NCBI GenBank assembly: GCA_033439265.1
Contig: JAVTVX010000026.1
Span: 8,929,001-8,993,000 of the forward strand
DNA length: 64,000 nucleotides
Reading direction: 5' to 3'
Origin: Dillenia suffruticosa
Lineage: Eukaryota > Streptophyta > Magnoliopsida > Dilleniales > Dilleniaceae
Part shown: positions 49,362-60,999 of the stretch, one piece after another
Numbering within the stretch: the stretch's first letter is position 1
How the letters are laid out: every line of letters begins with the position of its first letter
The notes under the pieces: generated by a model
What the model saw: only the letters and a program-made list of their open reading frames with translations
Databases searched by the model: none
What the model was told of the DNA's origin: nothing
Made by a program: the position numbers and the translations under genes

Positions 49362-50272
49362 CTTGTTTATAAACTCAAAAAAAAAAAAAAAACCTTTGGA
49401 CTACACACGACTTGTATAACAAAAACAGGGGAAATAAATTTACATAATAAGAGTCCAAATTCTGAAATCTTGGGAAAAGTGGAAGGGTGGCCAGATACGA
49501 AATCTTGATTGTAATTAATCTTATCTCTTATAAGGTTCGTAAACCCTTATTCACTCTTTTTTGCAACTGATTTTTTTTTTAATTTTTAGAATTTTTAAAG
49601 ATTTAAATTTATTTCTTTGAGGTACAAAATTTTATTTTAAGAGATTACGTATTATTTAACTTAAAAACTTTGTTTCTAAATCTTCCATGTCTTTAAGTTA
49701 TTTTGAAATTAAAATTGTAATTTTTGAAAAAGTATTTTTTTCAAAATCTTCATTCATTTAATATTTGAAATTTTAAAAATATTTACTTTTGTCAATTAAA
49801 TATAATATATTAAAGTTATAAATACTTATTAAATAAATAATGAATTTTTTGAAATTATATTAAAACATTTGGTATAAAAATTAGAGCATTTTTCATTTTA
49901 AAGTAGGGTTCTTAACCCTTAAAGTTTCAAGAATAATCTGGACACTGGACTTCAAATAATTTTGATCTCATCCCTTGATTCCAATGACAATCCTTACCCT
50001 TCCTTACAAATAGGAGTAAATCTTAGCCTTTAATATGGTATTATAACTTTGGTGAATTCCCGTGGCCTCTTCAATCAAACATTTTTAATAATTTATTGCA
50101 TCTATAAATTGTCTCATTAGGTTTGATTGATAACTGATTCTCGTTATGGTAGCAGATCTTAAATATACTTTTTGCCTTCATCACAATTCTTTGATCGGCT
50201 GTGTAACGATTTAATTCATGCAATTTGCTATTACGATCTTGTTGTGTGTAGCCCCTTTGTTTAAATAATTTG
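49362..50272. other. unassigned AT-rich sequence
   Basis: About 0.9 kb with no ORF, repeat or LTR end that I can support. Confidence 0.4.
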
Positions 50273-50960
50273 CACTACAAGAAAACAGACTTTCAGCGAC
50301 CGAAAATTACCGATGAAAAAATTTTGTCGCTAATAGCGACGGATTTCCGACGGAATACTGTCAGACAGAATACTAAGTGATTTGCGATGAATTAGAGATG
50401 GAAATTAGCGACAGAAATTAGCGACATAAATATTTTTATCGTTAATCCGTCTCTATAGTGGTCAACAGTAAAAAAAATTAAAAAATTTTATAAACCTATA
50501 AGTGAAGGATTACCGATGAAATTTTTAGCGACGAAAATTTTTCATCGCTAATCCTGTGTATTGGTGAAGGAAAAAAATTGAAACAAAAAATATGTACAGC
50601 CATCAGCGACGGATTAGCGACAGAAAAATTAGCGACGGATTATCAATGGATTTTTTTTTTAATTTTTTAATTTTTAAATTTTATTTAATAATTCTTTTTA
50701 TTTTTATTTTTCTTTTATTTTATAGAATAATAATATTATTTTATTATTTTCTAATAAATTATAATTTTATATAATTTTATTATTATTAAAAAATATCAAA
50801 TAAAGATAATAAGCAAAAGAAAAAAAGAATATGACTAGAAGCTTAACTTGGTCTGGTGGTGGTGCTACTCTTGCCATTTCCGTTGTGCCGGGTTCGAAAT
50901 TACATAACATACAGTCAGGAAGTATATATATTTTCTTATTGCATTGAATTTTCATGGCTA
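50273..50960. mobile_element. CACTA-4: left end of a CACTA-1-family element, right end missing
   Basis: Begins CACTACAAGAAAACAG and has GCGACGGATT/GCGACAGAAA subterminal repeats to about 50660, then an AT-rich core. A right-pointing tRNA-like box pair follows: TGGTCTGGTGG (50849-50859) and GGTTCGAAATT (50891-50901). No matching TTTTGTAGTG end of this family follows, so the element is truncated, somewhere before about 51120. Confidence 0.6.
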
Positions 50961-51186
50961 GATGGTTTCAGGAGCTAAATTTTTTGAGAAAAGAATATTT
51001 TTTGAAACTTTTAATGTTTGAGCATAATAATGTTCGAAGCGACATTATGGAGAAGATCTCACGACCATCAGCACCGCAAAGCAAACTAATCAAAGCAAAG
51101 CCAAAAAAATCGTAAATAAACTTTGAACGGATAGAATTGAGATGTATGGAATTCATATTATATTGATGAGAAGTATTCAGATGAAA

Positions 51187-51460
51187 ATTGAAATTACTTA
51201 CCACTACTTACCACTGCTTATAATTACTTACCACTACTTATCATACTTACCACTACTGCTGATTATTATTGCAAGGTTTATTCCCATGACTGAGCGGGGG
51301 CAGCATGAGCATGAGACTGCCCCTGGTAGGGGTTGTCGGGCTTATTCCCATGCCTGGGCAGGGGCAGCATGATCAGGAGGCTACCCGCAAAGGGGTTTCC
51401 GGGCTTATACCCATACTTGGGCGGGGGCAACATGAGCAGGAGACTGCGCCCACATGAGAG
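51187..51460. repeat. two small tandem arrays (TTACCACTAC words; 63/64-bp GC-rich unit)
   Basis: 51197-51258 repeats acttaccactactt. From 51281 a unit beginning ttcccatg and containing gggggcagcatgagcaggag repeats at 51281-51344, 51345-51407 and partially from 51408. No gene. Confidence 0.75.
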
Positions 51461-52291
51461 AAGATTGCACCCGCGAGGGATTCTGAACTTGTGCGACTAG
51501 CAGGGGCCTCCGCCCATGGTGCATGGAAGCACGGCGGCTTGCACGGGTGCTCACCCTTCGACCCTTGCTCAGGTGGCACAGGACTGGAACATTAAAGACA
51601 TTGGTTTCAAACCCAAATGGAAATAAAAAAAAAAGCAAGTATACACATGAAATGGAATCGAAAAACAGACTAAGAAGTCAAAATAGAGCATAGTTGGTTT
51701 GTGCATTCTGATAGAGTTCATAGGGGCCATAGAAGAAAGGTTAGAGATTGAAAGGAAAATTTGAGGACAGCATAAAGAAGGAGTTGCAGAGATGGAGAAG
51801 ATGAGAGATAGAGACAGATAGGGAGAGAGATAGAGAGATATAGAGAAGACTCGGAACAAATTAAGGAATCAATCATTTTCCCTCTTTCATCTAGAGCTTA
51901 CCCCCTTTTATACATTTTGTTTAACACTCCTTACTGTCCTAACTGACCTAACAGATTAGTTGATCAACAAAATTTAATCATGACCAGCCTCACGTTATTA
52001 ATAAACATTACAACTACAACATATCATTTCATTAGAAAATTAAAATTCAAATACTTACAAATACAACTAAACATTACATTATAATTCAAAATACAATGAG
52101 AAAAAAAAAATTATCAAACATATCAAAATATAAATAGAAAAATACAAAATAGACATAATTATTAGAATTTTTTAACATTGAAAAACAGAAGAGATCAACG
52201 CATCAACATTGAAATACACATGAAAATACAAAATGAACAAAACTACAAATACAAATGCAAAAAACAAGGGAATGGAAGCAAGTACACATAA
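51461..52291. other. unassigned sequence
   Basis: No supported gene. It contains a gagatagagagata-type purine stretch at 51790-51850 and is AT-rich beyond 51950. Confidence 0.4.
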
Positions 52292-53228
52292 TTACTTCAA
52301 ATTGTTATTTTTAACTTTTGGTCTAAATTTTTTGACACTCTTTCTTGTAGTATCTTTTGACTCCGGATTTGCTATTACATCATTAACAACTTGCTCAATG
52401 GTAAAAGGATTGGGAGTAGTAATAGGGGTAGGAGTGTTACCCCAAGAAGTTGTTGTGGGTGTGTAAGGAGAACCAAATGTTGAAAACGGATGCCTAGGGG
52501 CAGGATTGTCACGGCTAGGCTAAGTGTCCGGAGCACGAGGGTGAGTATCAAGAGCAGGAGAACCAATGTAGAAGGTGGGTGTAAAACAAATGGGTGGGCA
52601 AAGCCAGAGCGACGTGGTGGTGTAAGAGTGGCAGAGGAAGAAGGTTGAGTAGCAGGACTGGGAGATAAAGAAGGTTAAGCAGCAGAGCATGAAGGTTGGG
52701 CCGGGTTGCCTATCTGCAAATGCAAATGGTCTCTGATGCATTCAATAGATTTAGAATTTGCCCCAAGGTCTGCTCTATTGTTCAACATTTGACATATCAT
52801 TTTGTGATGTTGCTCTATTGTTGCATTCCAAATAGTCGTCTCTCAATTTCATCCACTTCACTACTCAGTCGACCTATTTCTGTCATCGTTTCTCCCATTT
52901 CTATCCTATGTTCTCGCATTTCTGTCCTAAGTCCTCCAACTTGCTCATTAAGCATGCCAATGTCTGTTTTCAAACCATAAATACATTGAAACAAATCATT
53001 CCACCTTGCCTCGTCATTGGCATTCCGATGGTAGTCATTCCATCCTCTATCTCCTCCCTCGTTTCCTTCATTTTCATTCCCATCTCCTCCTTCATTCCCT
53101 TGATCTTCTTCTTTTTCTTCTTCAGCTTCGTTACCGATTCCTCCTTCATTCAATTCTTCTTTCATTCCTTGCTTCTTCTTCCCTATCCTCCCTAAGAAAT
53201 CTGTTCTTCGGATGAACCCACACATCAT
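52292..53228 (-). pseudogene. decayed ORF of unknown function, acidic and coiled-coil
   Basis: Minus strand from 53228. The open part of 137 codons has a basic start, then a Glu/Gly/Asn-rich acidic stretch (residues about 25-60), then a heptad-like segment (LKTDIGMLNEQVGGLRTEM ... MTEIGRLSSEVDEIERRL) suggesting a coiled coil. Further downstream another frame reads a Pro/Thr-rich segment and a plausible natural C-terminus (FTIEQVVNDVIANPESKD ... KSVKKFRPKVKNNNLK, stop at 52294-52292). I do not recognise the family. The place inside the CACTA-like nest suggests an accessory transposon protein, but that is inference. At least one frameshift separates the parts. Confidence 0.35.
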
Positions 53229-53351
53229 CTTGCAAAATCCATTGTGCTTTTTGTAGCATTCGCAGATTTATATTTCTATCCCTCGAACTTAGTTCCACTC
53301 TGTTTTATCTTATTAAACTTATCCCAACACTTTTTAAAATACCAGTGATCA

Positions 53352-55602
53352 CACTACAGAACGACAAATTAGACTTCGAAGCTCTTGTAGTCATAAAAAA
53401 TAATAACTATCAGAATTGAGTAGAACTTATGAAAATGATATGCTTAAGTAGTAAGTTAAAATAGTTATAATGAAAATGTTCTCAATCCGTCCCTAAAACT
53501 CTGCATATTTACTGACTATAAAAGACAAACGTCTGAATTAGGCATAGCTTTTAAAGACTGTCTAATATTTGAATTCGCATCGATGTAAAATTTATACAGA
53601 CAGTTTTGTTAGGTTGACAATAAAAATAGTCATATAGTGACCGTTTTCAAATCGTCCCTTAAACTCCATATAATAACTCTTACAATTGAATAAAACTTAT
53701 AAAATTTGTATGCTTAAGTAGACAGATAAAAAAAATATCGAGACTATTTTTCAAACCATTCTCAAAACTCTGTCATTTTTACTAACCACAAATGATATGC
53801 ATTAAAATTGAACATAGGTATTAAATACTGCACAATATATAAGTTAGCATAGATATGGAATTTATCTCGACGGTATGGTTAACTAGATTGTAAAAGATGA
53901 GTCATATAGAGACATTTTTCAACCCCTCTCTAGAACTCTGTCATATTTACTTATCGCAAATAATGACAGTCAGAATTGAGTACAACTTATGAAGACAATA
54001 TACTTCAGTAGCAATCAAAAATAGTCTTATCGAGACACTTTAACATATTTACTAATCATAAAAGATTAGTGTTTCAATTGAATATAACTTTTAACGACTG
54101 CATAATATATGAGTTAGGAAATATGAAAAACTTATGCAGACGGTATGGTTAAGTAGATTGTAAAGAATAGACATATAAAGACAGTTAAATAACGGTCCCT
54201 AAAACTCTACTATATCTTTAAACCACAAATAACAACTGTTAGAATTAAATAGAACTTACAAAACTGGTATGCTTACATAGACTGTAAAAAGAGTCATATT
54301 GAGACTATTTTTAAATCGTCCCTAAAACTCTGCCATATTTACTAATCACAAATGATAAGCGTCAAAATTGAACATGTGTCTTAAAGACTGTACAATGTAT
54401 AAGTTAGTATAGATATACAACTTATGTCCACGATATGGTTAACTAAATAGTAAAAAAGAGTTATTTACAGACATTTTTCAAACCGTCTCTAAAACTCTGC
54501 CATTTTTACTAACCACAAACAATAATCGTCAAATTTGAGTGAAACTTATGAAAACAATATGATTAAGTGTGAGTAAAAGTAGTCATATCGAGACTATTCA
54601 AATCTTTTCTAAAACTCTGTAATATTTACTAACAACAAAAGATGAGCGTTTCAATTGAACATAACTTTTAGTGACTGGAAAAAATATGGGTTATGATAGA
54701 TGAAAAACGTATGCAAACGGTATGATTAAGTAGATAGTAAATAATGGACATATAGAGACAGTTAAATAACAGTCCCTAAAACTCTATCATTTCTACTGAT
54801 CACAAATAATAATTGTCAGAATTGAATAGAATTTACGAAACTGGTATGCTTAACTAGAGTATAAAAAAAGTCAAATCGAAACTGTTTTCAAATTGTCCCT
54901 AACACTTTGTCATATTTACTAACCACAAATGATAATCGTCAGAATTGAACATAAGTTTTAAAGACTGTACAATGAATAAGTTAGCATAGATATACAACTT
55001 ATATCCACGATATGGTTAACTAGATAGTAAAGAAGAGTTATTTAGAGATATTTTTCAAACCGTCTCTAAAACCTTGTCATATTTACTAACCACAGATAAT
55101 AATCATCAGATTTGTGTGAAACTTATGAAAATAATATGCTTAACTAGTGAGTAGAAATACTCATATCGAGACTGTTTTCAAACCGTTTCTGAAACTATGC
55201 CTTATTTACTGACCACAAAAAAATAAGTGTTTGAATTGAATATCGTTTTTAAAGACTGTATAATATATGAGTTAGCATAAATGTAGAATTTATGCAGACA
55301 GTATGGTTAGATAGACAGTAAAAATGGTCATATACTAACTGTTTTCAAACCATCCCTAAAAGTGTTATATTTACTGACCACAATCAATAACAGTGAAAAT
55401 TCAACATCGCCTTTTACAAACGGTTATCTAACCTTTACTGACGATTGCTAAACTTTTCCTAACGAATAATATTATACTGTCGAAAAATATATATATTTCC
55501 TAACGGTTTCGTCACAAGTGTTGCTATACGCCATAAAAAAAGGTCGCTACATGTCACCGCCTATAAATGTTATCGTCACCTCAATGCTCTAATTTTGTAG
55601 TG
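53352..55602. mobile_element. CACTA-like element made mostly of a dimeric tandem array
   Basis: Left text CACTACAGAACGAC, right text AATTTTGTAGTG. Flanks TCA and GTC do not match, so the pairing of these ends is doubtful. Between about 53400 and 55440 the anchor ctaaaactctgccatattta recurs about 14 times with alternating gaps near 165 and 122 bp. This is a two-part unit of about 288 bp repeated six to seven times. Each half holds words such as aaccgtccctaaaac, aacttatgaaaa and atggttaagtagat. It is non-coding. The last 470 bp match the 38635 end in inverted orientation. Confidence 0.6.
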
Positions 55603-57221
55603 GTCTAAGAGATTTTTACGGAAATAACGCATTTAAGAAAAAAAATTTTTTAAAAATCCAAAGGAGAAACTAATTCTCAAGATGATCCAGGATGATCGAA
55701 TGTCCAACACTTGATCAATAACAGTTATCCCTTGACCACCTTTAACAATTTAGTCCGATATTCAGCCTAAAACCCCAAACTCCAGAGAGGGAGAGAGACA
55801 GAAACCCACTTGCCAAAGAACCCCCAAATCCATAGTGAACGCGAGAATAGTGAAAAGAACAGTGAGAAAAAACATTTAAAAGAATAGTGAAAACCACTTT
55901 CATGGTCGAATGTTGACTTTCTCTAAACTTTTTTTTCTATTGCATACCGGAATTCGAATATGAGCCTATTACATAAAGGCAGAGGAAGATGACAATTGAG
56001 CCAAAACTCATTGGCGACTTTCTCTTTACTTCTCTTCTTCTTCTTCCCCCGACAAGACAGTGAAGAGAAAAGAAACCCATTTGCCAAAGAACCCCAAAAT
56101 CCCAAAAAGCAGTGTTTGTGCATTCCAAGAAAAAAAAATGGATTTCAAAGTTTGTTACCCAATGTTTGGGTCGAGTGTTCAACATTCGACCAACCTTTTG
56201 CTTGACTGTGACGAATAGTGTTGGTGAGTGTTTAATACTCAACTATTTTAAGTTAATTTGGGAATCAGATTTCCACTTGATTTTTTTAAAGAACTTTTTT
56301 TAAATAGCTTATTTTCATACAAAACTCCAATATTGAACCAAGTCTACCGCCAGCATCGACAAGCTCTTTAAGTCGCTAAAGCCCCTTGAATTTCTCTAAG
56401 ACCTTTTTCTTTTTTTTTTGATATTATATTAATCGATATCTGAAATTATGTTCTGACTAATCCAGTTCAGGACTTACAGTAGCCTATTTAAGGGAGTTAT
56501 CCTCCCAACATAGTTTTTTCCGTGCTCTAGGACCTTTTTCATGATTATAACACAGTGGCCATGCATTGCCGGGGAGAACAAATTGCCAAGTCTACTCTCT
56601 TTAATTCCATACTCAAAAATCTGCATTCCTTGGGACCTTTCAAATGGACTTCCTCCCATTATTATTTCTTCTGGCAGGGAATACCCGCATGAGATTTTAA
56701 TTTGATATGTTACATTGTACTGGTGCATGTACAGGAATATGAGAATGTCCCATCATCGGAGGCAAGTGAGAATCAAATGACTAACCAGCTGCCTCATGAT
56801 GCGGTCAAGCAAGTCACCGGCTTGTGGATTTTATGGTGCATGTGCAGGAAATATGTGAGAACGTCCCGGCAAATGAGAGTCAAATGACTAGCTAGCTGCT
56901 TCATGATGCGGTCAAGCACATCGGCGGCTTGTGGATTTTGTGGTGTGTGTGCAGTGTCTGGCAAAACTTAAGCAAGAATAACAAGAAAAAAATTCAAGTG
57001 AGGACAAGTAATAACTAATGGAGCACCAGAATGGGGAAGAAGAAAAGGAATCTTACGGATGGAGAGAGAGAGAAAGAGAGAGAGAGAGAAGGAAAGGGAG
57101 AAGCACCGACCAAGTTTCCTGCATTTCTTTCTCGTGACCAAGTAGCAAAAGAGGAGCACAAAAGGCCCCATCTTGATTGGAAATAAGGTACTTGCAAATG
57201 GGTCCCAAACCATACAATTTG
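55603..57221. other. unassigned sequence with one tandem duplication
   Basis: No gene supported. 56721-56833 and 56834-56940 are two direct copies of a unit of about 110 bp starting tggtgcatgt and containing catgatgcggtcaagca. A third copy starts at 56941 and stops after a few bases. A GA-rich simple repeat lies at 57060-57100. Confidence 0.55.
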
Positions 57222-58690
57222 AGAACGCTATGCTACTTTGGTTTTTGAAAAATAAAAATACTAATATATTTTCAAAGGATTGACAATTATCATTGATATT
57301 TTTTCTATCAAATTTACATTCCGCAAATTCTATATCAAATAATCCATATAATTGAAATTTTGAGTTTCTATCATATTAAAGGTCTAGACGTATGGTATCC
57401 TTAAAATATCTAAAAATTCTTTTAACTGTTACCAAATGGGATTTATTTGGATCTATTGGAATCTTGTATAAATACATACAATGAATTGTATGTCTAGTTT
57501 CCAAACAGTAAAATACAAAAGTGATTCAATCATGGTTCTATATAATTTTTGACATATTGATTTGTCATTTTCATGCTTATCTAATTTTAAACTCGTATTC
57601 ATAGGTGTGACATTTTCTTTACATTCACCGAACCCAATTCTTTTAATGAGATCATTGATATATTTTGAATGATTAATAAATATTCTATTTTCAAATTGTT
57701 TAATTTGAATTGTTATAAAATAGTTTAACTCTACCATCATACTCATTTCAAACTCTCATTGCATTCTTTCTATGAAATTTTCACATATTTTTATACTTGT
57801 TTCTTCAAAAATTATATCATCTACATATATTTGGATTATTAGAAATTTATTTTATTTTATTTTGATAAAAAGAGTTGTATCAACTTTTTTTCTCTCGAAT
57901 TTGTTTTCAATTAAAAAGTTGTTAAATCTTTCATATCAAGTTCTAGGAGTTTGTTTTAATCCGTACAAAACTTTGGTTAGTTTAAAAACATGTTTTGCAT
58001 ATTTAAGATTTTCAAATTCAGGATCTTGTTCTACATATACAGTTTCATTTAAATAACTGTTTAGAAAGATACTTTTAATATTTATTTGATACAATTTGAA
58101 GTTCATATAATAGGAGAAGATTAAAAACATTCTAATAGTTTCTAATTTAACCACTAGATCATATACTTCATCATAATCAATTTTTTCCTTATGGTTATAT
58201 CATTTGACTACTAATTTTACCTTATTTCTTGTAATTGTTCAATATTCATCAAGTTCATTTCTAAAAACCCACTTAGTTCCAATTACGGTTTGATTTTTTG
58301 GTTTATGACAAAGTTCCATAGTTTATTTCTTTCAAATTCGTTTAATTCATTTTGAATAGCCATTATCCAATTCTCATCTTCTAATATTTTCTCGACATTC
58401 TTAGGTTCTTTCTAAAAGATGAACGCCACATATTTATATTGATTCTGTGGGGCTGATCTAGTTGTAACACTAGAGTTTATATCACCTATTATGTTTTCTA
58501 TGTTAATATTCTTTTTAATTTGAGAATATTTAATTATTTGCTCTCGTTGAATTTCTTGTTTTTCTTCTTGTTCGGTCACTTCAGTGGCTTCTTTTTTTTG
58601 AATTTAAACTCTCTGTAAGTTCCAATTCATTAAAGTTTTTGGTTAATTATTCATCATCCAATCTTTTTTGTGAGTATCATTTTTTTCATC
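57222..58690 (-). pseudogene. copia C: reverse transcriptase and start of RNase H
   Basis: Minus strand. RT pieces are 58154-57936 (INIKSIFLNSYLNETVYVEQ ... VLYGLKQTPRT) and 57746-57453 (MMVELNYFITIQIKQFENRIF ... SLLYFTVWKLDIQF). It aligns with copia A at 1550-2640. It is truncated on the left at about 57222, so the RNase H end and 3' LTR are absent. Several frameshifts. The same family as copia A. Confidence 0.82.
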
Positions 58691-58695
58691 AAATT

Positions 58696-59601
58696 TTACA
58701 TGTATTGATTTTCAACTGTCATGATTCTTTTGTTATAGATTTTATATGTTTTACTCACTATCGACTGTCCTAAAAATATTCTCTCATCACCTTTAGTATC
58801 AAATTTTCCTAAAACTTCTCTTCTATTATTCAAAATATAACATGTGTATCCAAAAACTCTAAAATAAGTTATATTGGATTTCCTTCTTTTGTAGAGTTCA
58901 TAGAGAGTTTTTTTTTTTAGTATAGGTCTAATTAAAACTCTATTTAAGATGTAGTAAACAGTATTCACTGGTTTTGTCCAAAAGAACTTTGGCAAATTAT
59001 GATCACAGAGTATAATTCTAACTATTTCTTGTAACGTTTTGTTTTTCTTTTCTATTACCTCATTATGTTGAGGTGTTTTAAGCGTTGAAAAATTGTGATC
59101 AATATCTTGATTGTTATAAAATTCTTTCATAGTTTTATTTTTAAATTTTTTACCATGATCACTTTTGATACTCTTAACTCCCCTTTTTTTATTTTGTATT
59201 TTTCTACATAGTATAATGAAGGTCTTACTAGATTCCTCCTTTTTGATCAGGAATAACACCCAAATGTTTTTAGAGAAGTCATCGATAATCATGAATCCAT
59301 AATATTTTCCCCATGAACTTTGAGTTCTAGTTGGTCTGAATAAATTTATATGCAAAAGTTTCAAAGACATATTAGAAAATACCCAATTTTTGGATTTAAG
59401 GAACATTTGAGTTTGTTTTCCTTTCATGCATGCGTCACACAATCTATCTCTCTCGAAATTTAATTTTGGGAGACTTTTCACAATATCTCTCCTAACTAAG
59501 TTTGATATAGTGTCCATGTTTGCGTGTTCTAACCTTCTGTGCCACAACCATGAATTGTTCTTACTTACTATAACTAGGTATGATTCATTTTGAGTTTCCA
59601 A
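58696..59601 (-). pseudogene. copia C: gag-pre-integrase and integrase
   Basis: 301 open codons, the best preserved part of the copia A/C family here. It has NNSWLWHRRLEHANMD and CDACMKGKQ (gag-pre-integrase zinc finger), then the integrase core. The first catalytic Asp is replaced (HINLFRP where HIDLFGP is usual). The second region KSDHGKKFKN and the Glu region EVIEKKNKTLQE are present. The first-Asp change alone would inactivate the enzyme. Upstream (right) lies the protease remnant and downstream the RT. Confidence 0.88.
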
Positions 59602-60248
59602 TTGTTCTATATTAATTACATAGATATTTTCTCTTCTAAAACTAATGAATTTGATACAACCAGAAGTTTATCAATGATAGATCAAACATCTAGTCAAATA
59701 TGACTTTAAAACCTTTATTGCACAATTGATTGACACTCAACAAGTTGAATTTAAGTCTAGAGATAAGAAAAACATTTCAAATTTAAGTGTCAGTGGACTT
59801 ACCTCCAATATTGTTTATTCCGAGGACTTTTTCTTTGTTTTTGCCTCCAAAGGCTATCTTTCCTTCTTCTTTTTTCCCGAATGATGAGAATTTAGTAATA
59901 TTTCCAATCATATGTCTTGAGCAGCCACTATCAATACACTAGACTGACTTTCTAGGAGATTCCCTTGATTTCAGACATACCTAAAACAAAATTCAATCAC
60001 ATTTTTACCTTTGAAACCCATATTTTCTTTGATTCGGTTGAGTTATCTCTGATTTGATTTTTAGGTACCCATTTTAAGTTCACTGCCAAGGAGTTTTTAA
60101 GCCAGTAAACATTAACTGAGTGTCTAATTTTTTTGCAGTAGGTACACTTGAGATCATTAATCTTTATACTCTTTGTACTGATTGAGGTATTATTTCTTAG
60201 TTTACAATTGTTTGATTTATTCTCAAATTTCATACATGTGTGGTATCT
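59602..60248 (-). pseudogene. copia C: protease and second zinc-finger region, eroded
   Basis: Only scattered similarity to copia A 13812-14460. 60233-59997 carries KINDLKCTYCKKIRHSVN and KWVPKN, the Cys-rich segment and linker that precede the protease in this family. No intact protease motif. Confidence 0.6.
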
Positions 60249-60953
60249 CTATTGTTTAATAGTTTCTAAATTGGGTGTGAAAAACTTATGTAGTTTTTTT
60301 TGGATTTGAGTAAGATTAAATTCTAATCCAACTTTATCAAAGATTGTTTTCTGTACTCTTAGGATGGTATTTAATTTTTCTTGATTTTGCATGAATTTCA
60401 TTAAAATACTATTTTGCCTAATATTTTTTTCCTTTTGTTCAGTTATCTCTTTTCTTAGAATTTTGCTTTCATCCGTTTGATTATTTTCAATTTTGACATC
60501 TTCTATTTCATTTTGTAGATGTAGACAATTGCTCTTTTCATTTTCTAACTCCTTTTTAAGTTCTATGATTCTTAATTCTAATTTAGTATTTCTCTCTCTT
60601 AGTTTATCAGCTTCTATTTTGGGGTTTTCTAATTCTTTCACAGTTTCAGTCATATTTTCATTCAGCAGATTGTTTTTTAATTTTAACCTCTTTGATTTCT
60701 TAATTGATTCTAATAATATTTCATGTAGATCAACAGTAGAGAAATTATTTTCATCAGAATTAAAATATGAAGAGTAGGAAGTAGAGTCTACTTCATTGTT
60801 GGAGAATTCCTTATTGGCCATAAAATATAGATTAGCTTGTTCTTTTGTTGGTTCTTCTTCACTTGAACCGGAGTTTTCATCACTCCAAATAGCAAGAGTT
60901 TTCTTCTTTTTCCCTATTCTTTCTTTCTTGTTTTTCTTATCATTCATGTTCAA
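60249..60953 (-). pseudogene. copia C: gag C-terminal coiled-coil segment
   Basis: 234 open codons: Lys-rich start, an acidic Ser/Glu stretch (DENSGSSEEEPTKEQ), then a long charged heptad region (LKNNLLNENMTETVKELE ... LELRIIELKKELENEKS) predicted to form a coiled coil. It matches 14660-14994 of copia A. Its own Met is internal to gag. The capsid part lies further right at 63550-64000, beyond the LTR fragment. Confidence 0.7.
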
Positions 60954-60999
60954 TTAAGGACAATCAAATTTTATGTATCCCAATTTTTTGTATTCGTAA

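Noticed and set aside
53400..55440. CRISPR-like array
   Set aside because: Eukaryotic context, long diverged units and no constant repeat/unique spacer pattern. It is a tandem dimer array.
55923..57213. Small ORFs on both strands
   Set aside because: Overlapping in several frames, simple-sequence rich, no domain or gene structure.
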